In this document: piece after piece, positions 54,814 through 64,000 of the stretch
Position numbering within the stretch: position 1 is the first letter of the stretch
How the letters are laid out: every line of letters starts with the position of its first letter
Assembly: GCA_031771865.1 (NCBI GenBank)
Contig: JASISA010000019.1
Location: 1,426,001-1,490,000, forward strand
DNA: 64,000 bases
Source: Nothophaeocryptopus gaeumannii
Taxonomy: Eukaryota > Ascomycota > Dothideomycetes > Mycosphaerellales > Mycosphaerellaceae
Direction of reading: 5' to 3'
The notes under the pieces: generated by a model
Database searches by the model: none
Told to the model about the DNA's origin: nothing
The model's input: the letters and a program-made list of their open reading frames with translations, nothing else
Program-made: the position numbers and the translations under genes

Positions 54814-55341
54814 TCAATCCAACCCAAAACAATGCGCATAATACGTAAATGTCCCAGGCCAATCCGCAAAAGTCTTACTTACACCCACTTCCCTCGCCAT
54901 CACATTAATCACCGTGAATTCATCCCCATCGTTATTTATTAACCCCGCCACGCTACTATAAAAATACTTTTCCCCATTGACTTCTAGTGGACCGGAACGT
55001 TCAAATGACCATGTTATGATCTCTGACCCCGCTGCTTTGGCGGCTGTGGCGTAGCTTGAGGGCATTATTGTACTGTTGTCCGGGGAGAGGGTGAGGACTT
55101 GCCATATACTGGGAGCTATGATCTTGACGCCGTAGGATGCGAGGTCCGGTAAAGAAGCTACGTGGTCAGAGTAGCCGGATCCAGAGAGGTCGGCTCGTTC
55201 GTCGAGCAGAACGCCTGAAGACGTGCAGACTGGACGTGGTCGGCCTGATGTAGCGACAACATCTTCCAGCAGGCGATCATGTTGCACGAAGCTAGGACCC
55301 AGCTGAGCTGAAGTTGGTGCCATCCGTTCCTGCAGAAGCAA
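54814..55341 (-). pseudogene. Relic of a glycerophosphodiester-phosphodiesterase-like gene (C-terminal part only)
   Basis: The last 125 or so codons, from 'DLSGSGYSDHVASLPDLASY' to 'FADWPGTFTYYAHCFGLD', look like the C-terminal third of the fungal GDPD-type (TIM-barrel) phosphodiesterases. Intact members have some 250 to 300 more residues, including the His-Arg-Gly and metal-binding Glu/Asp motifs. Only 424 bp lie between this frame and the UTP8 stop codon at 55766, and I could not find those motifs there in any frame. The residues before 'LLDERADLSG' look unlike the family, so a frameshift or deletion is likely. The stop codon is shared with a natural family ending, so the 3' end appears original. 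It ends only 62 bp from the stop of the zinc-finger gene. It could still be expressed as a short protein. Confidence 0.5.
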
Positions 55342-55765
55342 AAAGTCCGGTGGCTTTCAACCTCGCCAATTCGAAGGCTAAGGCAGGTGGGAAGATTATC
55401 TTCGGCTCATCGATTCGTCAATGGTATGGCTTTCCTGAAGGGGCGGGATGGCGGGGTCAAGTCTTGCGGCGATGGAGTTGTTGCCCAGCCTGCGAAGTGA
55501 GATGGTTGCCTTCATGTTCGTCAGAGAACCAGGACGTTGGACCAGAAACAGCAAGGGCGTCTGGGCGGCGGATGCATCTCCATCTTGGCAACGAGGATCC
55601 TGGTTGCACGTGCTACATTGGAGGCCGTAGAGCTGGAGAGATGCGTTGTTATAGGATGAATGACCACGAGGCGCTTGCAGGCGGAGGGACGCTCTTGGAA
55701 GGTAATGAAGGCAGAGGGAGTTGAGAAGTGAGGTCGAAGGCAGACTTCACATGTGGTCGCGCTAG
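55342..55765. other. Gap between GDPD relic and UTP8
   Basis: About 420 bp. On the minus strand a frame is open for about 140 codons with a cysteine-containing stretch ('QCSTCNQDPRCQDGD'), but it lacks an early ATG and shows no known family. It may be degraded sequence belonging to the relic to its left. Confidence 0.4.
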
Positions 55766-58485
55766 CTAAATTCTAATCTGCTCGAAGGAATACTTTCCAA
55801 CAGCGCGATTCTTCTGTTCGTACTCCAAGGCCTTCTTACTTCTCTTGCCGTCCGCAAGAATTGGAGGATCTAGTCGGCCACCAAGTGGCATCAGTGTCTG
55901 CTCCGGCGTCAAGTCGAGATTGTCATGTTTTCGCTTGAGCGAGTTCTGCTGAGCGCTGGCGGCCGTTCTCTGGATGTCTCTCAGCAGGGTATCCAGAGTC
56001 TCGGCATAATAGATGCCCTCTATCGCAGCACTCGTCTCGTTCTGAATGCTTTTGATGAGCTCGGACGTCGACCAGTCGCTACCACTTTGTCCAATAAGCC
56101 ATCCGCTCAGCCCAATTGCGTCAATCGCGCAGCTGATCATAGTCGCGATAGTACGTATAGCTTGGTCGCTGGGAGACAGTTCGACCGCTTCTCCTAAGCC
56201 GATGAAGTCCGGATCCGCGTCATCTTCCGTCGTCCCATCATACATCTTCGTCCACCCTCCATTAGAGAGTTCGACGCGCATGATATGGATCAAAAAGATG
56301 ATCTCGTCCTGCGACATCAGCAAACGCATGGCTTTTGCGATGTCCGAATGATGGAATTCGAGCAGTCGATCAATGTATCGGCGAAAAGCGTCACTCCGTG
56401 TGCGTCCGCCTTCAAGAACGTTTGTGACGCGTTCAACTTCTCTCAGCGCTGCCAGCTCCTGTGCTTCAATTTGTGCTTCAGATCGGTCGTCCTCTGCGTC
56501 TGCCATATCAACATCACCGTTGGTCAAGAGAAGGTCGCTTTCCCCTGGCTGAGTCTGGTCCTCAAACGATTCTATCAGCGTTTTCACTCCTTGCACGATT
56601 TCGTGCAAATCCCAGTATGTCGGTAAGGCAACGAGTGTACAAAGCAGTTGAAAGCTTGGATCGGCGTCGCTTATCGCTCTTGTGATGTCGCCTGGAGCAA
56701 TATAAGGCCGTGCGCTGAACTCTCCAGATGTCTGCGGAAGAGCATGCTCGACTTCGACCGATGTGAGGTAGCCTGCCAAGGCTAGCCAGCGGAGGATGTT
56801 GCGGGAGACAATTACCAGCTGCAGATGCTTTTGTCCGAGCACGAACCCGCTGTGCTTCGACCGCCAAGCGAAGACCTTGCCTAGTATGTAGATAGTCTTC
56901 CTGCGGTTGAGATGCTGCGGATCAAAATGCTGAGGTAGCAAGTCCCAATCTTTCTCGCTTGCAGCAGTGGAGTGGCCATTGCTCATTCCGTTCGTCAGAG
57001 ACAACTCTTCGGGTTGTTTAAGTTGGACGTCGCGCTTGACTCGTGCCTCCAGACCCTGAACATTGTGTTGTGCGACGAGTTGATCCACCTCTGCTATCCA
57101 CGCTTCCCAACGACGAATCTTCTTCTCTTTGCCGTCAAATCCATCAAGCTGCTGCGCCTCGCTGCTGAATTTGCCTTTTCCGAACACATCTCCAAGCAAT
57201 GCCCCGTGCGGTCTCGATTTTCTGGCATCTTCTAGGGATTCGCCAAGTTGGAGGGCCACGAGTTCCGTACCAGAGAGCGCAGCAACAACACCGAGATCTG
57301 TGAAGTTGGAGAGCAAAGTAAGTTTGGGTGGCTGTGCGTCGGTCTTGGTTGTTAAGGCCAGCGAGTCCATGACGGAGCCATATTTCGTATCATGGACAGA
57401 GACTCTGTTCTGACCAACAGCAATGATTGCGCCAGCGGAGACACGTGTAAAGCTCTCGACCTGCAGAGAGGCTTTCTTGCCGAGCTCCATTACGGTCTTC
57501 GGTACGGTGCCAGAGAGGTCATAAACTGCGAAGCGCAGGCCTAACCTTTGGTACAGCGCGCCAGATCCAGGGTGCAGTTCATATTGGAACTCAGACTGTG
57601 CTTGTCGATCTGGCAAACGGTATTCCACGAGTTCTTCCAGTGGTGACCTTTGCCCTTGCAACACCATCCCTGCAAGGTTCCTGAGCGCAAAGATCTTGAA
57701 ATGGCGTTTCTCTTCCGATCTCGTAATTTGACAGAGCAGTGGAGGCGCGTCGACACTGCCATTCGTAGGTTTTGACGACTCGATTAGCGCCAACACATCC
57801 TCGCGACTCTTCAACAAGCCTCTGCGAGCTGTCTCGAAATCGACGACGGTAGCGTATTCGACCTCGACATTGGACTGACTCGTATGCTCCCACCGTGTTT
57901 GTCCAAAATCTCCAGCAATGCAGTCCACGTCTCCATTCCGATATGAGACCACGACCGCTGGCCTCTCTTCCTTCAAGTCGGCTGTAGAGACTGCATCTAA
58001 CCCTGCAACGTTCCCAGGCCGAAGCTTTCGCTCTGTGCGTACAGGCGCGCTTGGTTGCGCTGTTTCATTCTGAGGCCTGCCAAATTCCTCTGTTATTCCT
58101 ACCAGACGTACTTTTTGGTCTTTCGGACTGTTTCGTACAGCTAGATAGGTGTGTCGTTGGCTTGGAAGAGGTTTCGTTCGTTTGCAGTAGATGGAGCATG
58201 GCGGAGCGGCCAAGTGGGATGAGGGCGGTAGGGCGTACGAGCTGGCTATGCTTTGATTCTGCACCTAGAAAGTAATCAATACCCTGCGAGGAGAACTGAG
58301 GTCTCTCTTCATACATTGTAGATGTTGACACTTTCTCCATCAACTCCAATTGCGATCTCGTGCCGCTTTCTCTTCCGCGAAGCACTCAAGCTGTGCACAA
58401 CGCCGGTGTGTATGCGCCCATTTTCTGCATCAAGAGGCTTTGGAAGCGATGCGATCGTGTACGGCTGCTCGATCCCTCCCGACAT
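55766..58485 (-). CDS. UTP8: UTP8, t-UTP subcomplex of the small-subunit processome
   Basis: Exon 1 is 58315-58485 and exon 2 is 55766-58264, with a 50-nt intron (GTATGA...TCTAG), giving 889 residues. The start is the ATG of 'MSGGIEQPYTIASLPKPLDA', where similarity begins. The first 400 residues form the fungal Utp8 beta-propeller region. The C-terminal half is helical, with 'HIMRVELSNGGWTKMYDG' and the ending 'AVGKYSFEQIRI' typical of the family. In yeast Utp8 belongs to the UtpA/t-UTP complex needed for rDNA transcription and 18S rRNA processing, and it also takes part in nuclear tRNA export. The protein acts in the nucleolus. It is head to head with ELG1 across 283 bp. Confidence 0.93.
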
Positions 58486-58768
58486 TGCTGTTAGCAGACA
58501 AATGCTGCAATTGTCCAAGAGCTGGTCGGATGTATTTTCTCTAATTTGAGGCCAATCTTTAAGCGAGCCGGACCGATGAATTCGCCGAGCTGCGAGACCG
58601 AACTCTAAACGCGCTCGTAGAGTGCTGGCGCGTGTCGTCAGAGACGCGACGGATGTCAAGACTCGAGCGGACATCTTGAGAACTCTCATTTACGACAACA
58701 GCGTCAACGAAAGACGAATATACCATGAGATCAGATGGTGGATGGCAACAGCAGCAGTCCTACGTGCC
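58486..58768. promoter_or_regulatory. Divergent promoter UTP8 / ELG1
   Basis: A 283-bp gap between start codons. It has three ACGCG cores within 40 bp: 58609-58613 (+), 58629-58633 (-) and 58644-58648 (+). These resemble MBF-bound MluI boxes and lie 120-160 bp upstream of the ELG1 start. Confidence 0.55.
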
Positions 58769-61700
58769 ATGGGCGCAGATAGCGACAAGAACGTGCATCC
58801 GTTCTTCAAACGATCGAATGGTCAGCGGGTGTAGCATTGAAACACGAGAAAGCTGCTAATAGAGACAGACCATGTGAACGTCGACGACGAACAGCTTCAT
58901 ACTGTAGCAACCAAAGATGACGCCGAATATATACCCAGCGACGAGCCCGAGCCGATCGATAGCAAACCAAAACGAGCGAGCAGTAAACGCAAGCCCAGGA
59001 ATGAGCAGGCAAAAGGCAAAATACAAAGGACCTTGAGCCAAATCGCCAATTCAAAAGAAGATGTTGTGGCGGACGCGAACATACAAGAAACAGATAGCAA
59101 TATTGATCGCAGGAAGCGGAGACGGACTGGCGAGCACGAATCAGTGAATGTGGGATTGGACGACGACAGACAATTGAGCGGAACAGACGACGCACCGATG
59201 ACTGCAGGTGGAGATGGCAGACGGTCGCCACAGGTTATAATTCCGAGATTCTCTCCTTTGCCTACGAGCAACAGAGCCGGAGACGAAGGAGAAAGGAGGA
59301 CGACGCCGACTCCTTCGATACCAAAGACTCCGCCCAAGAAGGTGCTTCGCCTCAATGCCAATGGAAAGTTCAGCTCCCCGCCCAGCAAAAAGCCCAAAGA
59401 GCGGGATGAGCCTCTACCGCAGCCTGCGAAGCGACGTGGTCGGCAGCGAAAGGCGGCAGAAACCAGTGCTGGAAAAATACTCGTCATCAAACTCAGGTAT
59501 GGCTCAGATGAACAAAGTCGATTGAGGATTGGGCAAAGGATCACTCAGATTTTGGAGGGCGAAGAGACAGTAGAATTGCCGAGGACGCCCATGAAGCCTA
59601 TGACGCCAAATAAGAGCACGCCCAAGAAACGAACACCACAGAAAGTGGCCAAGACGCATCCTTTCTTCAGCCGCAGCAAAGGTCAGGAAGAGGCGCCTCC
59701 TCCTAAGCAAGAGTCTCCTCGCAAGACATCTGCTGTCACACCCGGCAAGCTTCGTATGCAAGCTCTTGCAGATCGTGCTCACGACATCACCAGAGATGTA
59801 CCGACGTTCGGGTCGGCTCTTCTGAGAGACCGTCATATGATCAAGCATCCAGGAGCAACAGAAGCACCCTTTCCTAGCCAAGGATTTGCTCACATACGTG
59901 GGCTGGATGGCTCGATGGCTGAAGTACCTAAGAGCGACAGTGATGTCGATGCCTCAATCCCTCAGCAGAAGCGCAAGCATGCAAGACGGCCATTGCCACC
60001 GAAAGAATCGATTCTCAAGCGCTTCAAGTCACAACTTACCGTAGAACAAGACCGAAAGCTGCGTCCAGACGGATTTCACGAACCCGATAGCAACTTGGGC
60101 GTGTCAGACCGACTGCTCATCTCGGGTCAAGAGATAGCAGGAAGGATTGCCGGCGAGCTATCGTGCTCTCTGAGAGACGAACAAGCGGATGAGCTGTCCT
60201 ACTCGTCTCAACAACACGCGCATTCGGCGTTGAAAAGGCTTCACGAGAGGATCCCGCACATTATGAGCGCATTTGACGAGTTGAGGGGCGAGAATATGGC
60301 TTGGCCTCAGAAATACGCGCCCTTGACATCCTCTGATGTGCTGCAGCCGGATCACGAGATGTCTGTCCTCAGAGAATGGCTGAACTCACTGGCCGTTCAG
60401 GCTGTAGGAGGAGCCGCGCCTTTGCCAAAGACAGCGGGGCCCAAGAGCGAAAAGCCCAAGAAGAAACGTAAGAAGAAAGCCGACGACATGGACGACTTCT
60501 TAGTGGAAAGTGATGAGGACGTGCACGAAATGAGCGAGGTGGTTGACTCCACTCAGGCCAGTCCAATCAGTCAGAGAGCATACAAGAGCGTTGTTCAGGT
60601 GGTCAACGATGGCGCCAAGCTCAGTAACGCGGTCCTACTCAGCGGACCGCATGGATGCGGGAAGACAGCAGCCGCGTATGCGATTGCAAAAGAGCTGGGC
60701 TTCAAGGTCTTCGAAATCAGCTCAAGCGAGCGAAGAAGTGGCAAGGATGTGCTTGACAGAGTTGGCGACATGACTGAAAACCATCTGGTCAAGCATCACG
60801 GGACAGAACACGCCGAGCAAACTGGCGTGGCAGAGGAGCCGAGCCAGATGGACGAGGCCTTCCAAAAGGATCTTCAGAGCGGCAGGCAGGGCAAGATGAG
60901 CGCCTTCTTCAAACCGTCTATGAAACCAGCAGCAAAGCCAAAACCGATACAGCCAAAGAAGATTGTCCAGGAAAAGACACTGAAAGCCGTTCAAGAAGCA
61001 CTCAAGAAGCCGCCGAAAGACCAACAACAGTCAATGATCCTGCTCGAGGAAGTAGATGTACTGTTCAAAGATGACAAAGACTTCTGGACGACCATTCTCA
61101 AGCTCATCAGGACCTCGAAGCGGCCGTTCATCATGACATGCAATGACGAAGATCTCGTACCTTTGCAAGCTATGTCGCTGCACGCGATCCTGCGCTTCAG
61201 ACAACCGCCAATCGATCTAGCAGCTGATTACATGCTGCTTGTGGCGGCAGCTGAGGGCCATCTCCTGAAACGGAGGGCGGTAGTATCGCTTTATGAACAC
61301 CACAAGTGCGATCTGCGAGCAAGTCTGACTGAGCTCGACTATTGGTGTCAGATGGCAGTGGGAGATCCACGAGAAGGACTGGGCTGGATCTATCAACGAT
61401 GGCCATCCGGGTCAGATGTCGACCAAAAGGGTCGAAAGCTTCGCGTCGTGAGCGACGACACCTACCGAGAAGGGATGGGTTTGACCCCAGCGTTCGACCC
61501 GTCTCCAGAAGATGCGCTGCAATGGGCTTGGAGCGCGTTCGGCATCGAGCCCTCTACAGCACTCGGCTGGGATCCACAACCTGACATTGACGTAGTTGAG
61601 GCAGAGGAAGCCATCTTGACTGCGGAGACGAAGCGCCGTCAGACCAAGAACCTCTCGCGTTTCGCAGACGACTTGAGCGCGATCGACGCCTGCTCCACCA

Positions 61701-62404
61701 GCCTTCTCCACACAAAACCTCTTGACCCAACCCTACCAGAACTCACCGAAAAAGCTGGCGGCAATTATATCGAGGGCATGAGACTTTTACAAACCGATGA
61801 AACGATCGACTACTCAGACATGGGCAAAAGTTTGGCCATCACCATGAGTGCTTCAGCCTTCGAATTGTACTACGGCAGCGACTACTGTGATGCCGATGGC
61901 ATCCTGGCTAGGATCCCAGATATCAGATCAGGGAAGCGGTTGAAAGGCACCACTGCCCTATCCAGACAATCCTTTGCCTGCTTCGACGCCATCTCAACCC
62001 CAGCCGAGATCTCACTTACCAATACCGGTCTGCAGCAGTCCGTCTTCGATGGTCCAGTAGACACTATCACCTTGGAACTCGCGCCTTACGTTCGTTCAAT
62101 TGTGGAATACGATCAAGCGCTCGAGGAACAACGTGAGCGGCTCAATCTGCTCGGATCGGATGGGAGGAAGGCCAAGAGGGCTAGGACGACGAGGGCAGCA
62201 AGAAGTGCGCTTGAAGGTGGACAGAGGGCGTCGACAAGAAGGGAGAGGTGGTTTACGAAGGATTTGGATATGGTCGCCGTCCTGTCGACCGGTGGCAAAG
62301 GCTGGCCTCGATTTGCTGAGGCTCCGCCGTCTGTGGAAGGGATATCACTATCGCAATCACAAGAGGCAACAGATGTCCCGGCTTCGAGCGCTGAGGCTGC
62401 GTAA
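58769..62404 (+). CDS. ELG1: ELG1/ATAD5-like PCNA unloader (alternative RFC large subunit)
   Basis: Exon 1 is 58769-58820 and exon 2 is 58869-62404, with a 48-nt intron, giving 1195 residues. An acceptor at 58862 would also keep frame. The short first exon encodes 'MGADSDKNVHPFFKRSN', a His-Pro-Phe-Phe start seen in fungal Elg1 proteins. A long disordered basic region with Pro/Lys repeats follows, with a second 'KTHPFFSRSKG'. The AAA+ domain carries Walker A 'LLSGPHGCGKTAAAYAIAKE' (about residue 605) and a Walker-B-like 'MILLEEVDVLFKDD' (about 735). Between them is a Lys-rich insertion with a PIP-box-like 'QGKMSAFFKP'. The remainder is the helical C-terminal half of RFC-like large subunits. 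Elg1 with Rfc2-5 unloads PCNA, preferring SUMO-PCNA in yeast, after Okazaki fragment ligation. It is a functional partner of POL3 and of SUMO pathways. Confidence 0.93.
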
Positions 62405-62545
62405 CGTAGGCTCTGAGCTATCACTACGGTCTCATTCTGTAGGGCGAAAGACCACGCTCGAATATCTTCAGACAACAGCACACATGAAACACAAGCCGTA
62501 CATTCGTCTACCTCATCTACAACTCACCTCACATCTTCATAGCTC

Positions 62546-64000
62546 TCACGCCGTAGGCTTCACAAAATGTCCCGGACTAGGAGGCACATCCCCCGTCTCC
62601 CAAAGCGTCATGTTGGAGCCCATCTCGAATTCAATCGTCCCTCCATTCATCATGACATCCTCATGCTCGAACCAATTTCTGTTCCACGTCTTCCCATTGA
62701 TTTTGACAGACTGTACGTAGTAGCTGTTGGCGTTATCGAGATTGCTTGCCATAATCCTCAGAGTTGCGTTGCCGTTTACTGTCATATTGATATCGCTAAA
62801 CCAGGGGCTATTGAGTAAGTAGACGGGTTGTGTGACGACGGGATAGAGGCCTAGCATTTGCCAGATTAGCCAGGAATTTAGGGCGCCTGCGTCGGAGTTT
62901 CCGGGGACGCCGTAGAGTGCGTCTTTGAAGAATTCGTTTGCTAGATCTCGGGTTTGGTTTACTGATTTGGCTTGTTTATTGATGTAGTGATACTGGTACG
63001 GCGTAGCGAAGTCTGGCTCGTTGCCAATATTCATTATCGTCGTGATCCCCGCCCCGTTGTCGCCTAGGTCCTGCTCGGATGTGTTGGGCATGAAAATGTA
63101 GTCCAATCTTCGCTCGAATTCGTCCGGACCACCCATGAATTCAATCAAAGTCTGCATATCGTGCGGGACTGTGAAGCCATACTCAAAAGGTGTTGCTTCG
63201 TAGGTGATTGAAGACCATTCACATCCGCCGCAGAGAGCAGGATTGTAATCGGTCAGATTGAAAGGGCCGGTGGAGAGACGGGGCGTGAGGAAGCCTGTGA
63301 AGTTCTTGTGGGTGAGATTGTGGGACCAGAGGTTTTGCCAGTTTGCTGAGCGATTCATGTACTTGTCCACGTCATTCGGCGCGAGGTCTTTGGCGAGTTG
63401 GACGAGGGAGAAATCGTTTAGGGAGTATTCGATTGTGCGGGAGATGCTTCGCGTGGATTGGTCTACACTGAGGTAGCCGAGTTCGAGCCAGTCTTTTAAT
63501 GCGCCGCGGCCTTGTTGGATGCCGTTGGTGTTGTCGACTTGGTTGAAGGTGTTGTCGGGAATGACTTCGGCGTCTTTGACCATGGCCATATAGCCTTCGG
63601 TCCAGTTGACGTTGGGAAGCTTTTTGATGTAGGCGTCTGCGAGGACGTTGTCTGCATCGCTTCCACCTTGCACGAGGCCGTTATAGTTGCCACTGCGCCC
63701 GTCAGGCATGAAGCCTTCATACTTCCAAATGTCGATCGTGGCACGGATCATGCTTTGGTAGTACTCCAGTTGGATCAGATGATAGAGAGACACCGTACAT
63801 CGAAAGGTATCCCAATATGTGTAGAAGTCGTCCCAAGAGTCCTCTGACTCCCACAGTGGATTCTCGCCCGAGCGATCTGAGGGCATGAGGTGCATGAAGT
63901 ACAGGCTGGAGTAGAGCAGTACCAGGTTTGTTCGATTTTGAGCCGAGTCGGTGGGCACTCGAATCTTCGAGAAGACATCGCTGTTCCATTCTTTGACCGC
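62546..64000 (-). CDS. GH92 alpha-1,2-mannosidase family protein (3' part, runs off window)
   Basis: The C-terminal 484 residues are present. The frame is open to the window edge and continues beyond it; the stop is at 62546. Family features are visible: 'SEDSWDDFYTYWDTFRC', 'QGGSDADNVLADAY', 'ATPFEYGFTVPHDM', 'MNIGNEPDFATPYQYHY' and 'GNSDAGALNSWLIWQMLGLY'. The last contains the Asp-bearing loop typical of GH92 inverting, calcium-dependent mannosidases. There are many Asn-X-Ser/Thr sites, which suits a secreted or lumenal glycoprotein, but the signal peptide lies outside the window. The enzymes remove alpha-linked mannose from glycans. In fungi they often act on secreted or cell-wall glycoproteins. 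No carbohydrate-binding module follows the catalytic part. Confidence 0.95.
   Translation of the reverse strand, partial: AVKEWNSDVFSKIRVPTDSAQNRTNLVLLYSSLYFMHLMPSDRSGENPLWESEDSWDDFYTYWDTFRCTVSLYHLIQLEYYQSMIRATIDIWKYEGFMPDGRSGNYNGLVQGGSDADNVLADAYIKKLPNVNWTEGYMAMVKDAEVIPDNTFNQVDNTNGIQQGRGALKDWLELGYLSVDQSTRSISRTIEYSLNDFSLVQLAKDLAPNDVDKYMNRSANWQNLWSHNLTHKNFTGFLTPRLSTGPFNLTDYNPALCGGCEWSSITYEATPFEYGFTVPHDMQTLIEFMGGPDEFERRLDYIFMPNTSEQDLGDNGAGITTIMNIGNEPDFATPYQYHYINKQAKSVNQTRDLANEFFKDALYGVPGNSDAGALNSWLIWQMLGLYPVVTQPVYLLNSPWFSDINMTVNGNATLRIMASNLDNANSYYVQSVKINGKTWNRNWFEHEDVMMNGGTIEFEMGSNMTLWETGDVPPSPGHFVKPTA

Noticed and set aside
55314..55724. Plus-strand open frame of 136 codons opposite the GDPD relic
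   Set aside because: No family features, Gly/Arg/Trp-rich composition and no upstream gene context.

Overview
The window reads as nuclear DNA of a filamentous ascomycete (Pezizomycotina). My guess is a Dothideomycete, but no rRNA or barcode locus is present to test it. Genes lie on both strands and are broken by short introns of about 45 to 125 nt with GT...AG ends and CTAAC/CTAAT-like branch sites. Typical fungal families are present: an AA9 lytic polysaccharide monooxygenase, a VTC polyphosphate subunit, FMP27, UTP8, LHS1 and a GH92 mannosidase. I find 20 protein-coding genes and one probable gene relic. The first and last genes run off the window edges. No mobile element, CRISPR array, rRNA or convincing tRNA was seen.

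Layout, left to right. 1-581 (-): 5' part of an Aur1/PAP2-type membrane phosphatase gene. 2155-4378 (-): homeobox transcription factor with a long upstream gap. 6766-10141 (-): DNA polymerase delta catalytic subunit POL3, head to head with CSN5 (10640-11760, +). 12777-21713 (+): FMP27, about 9 kb without introns. 22312-23103 (-): PHS1 dehydratase. 23606-25120 (-): RING protein with several SUMO-interaction motifs. 25687-27295 (-): PRP19, head to head with fructose-bisphosphate aldolase (27991-29202, +). 30034-33576 (-): mitochondrial polymerase MIP1, head to head with a second RING/SIM protein (33827-34996, +). 36184-37456 (+): low-complexity hypothetical protein with an internal duplication. 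37863-39280 (-): secreted AA9 enzyme. 40405-42936 (-): VTC2/3-type SPX protein. 43389-44219 (-): hypothetical protein, head to head with the ER chaperone LHS1 (44905-47907, +). 48862-51651 (-): CUL4, head to head with a zinc-finger/ankyrin protein (52133-54751, +). 54814-55341 (-): probable GDPD relic. 55766-58485 (-): UTP8, head to head with ELG1 (58769-62404, +). 62546-64000 (-): 3' part of a GH92 alpha-mannosidase gene.

Many of the genes share two themes. One is DNA replication and genome maintenance: POL3, MIP1, ELG1 and PRP19. The other is ubiquitin, NEDD8 and SUMO signalling: CSN5, CUL4, PRP19 and two RING proteins with SIMs. They are not an operon, and clustering by function is unproven. 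The least routine observations are the two candidate SUMO-targeted ubiquitin ligases about 9 kb apart, a Gly replacing a zinc-binding Cys in POL3, MCB-like ACGCG clusters upstream of POL3 and ELG1, a PIP-box-like motif inside the ELG1 ATPase region, a yeast-type UPRE upstream of LHS1, and a truncated GDPD gene.

Exon boundaries were set by eye from splice signals and protein continuity. Boundaries inside conserved motifs (homeodomain, U-box, SPX, aldolase) are firm. The 5' end of CUL4 and the first intron of the RING gene at 25120 are not.
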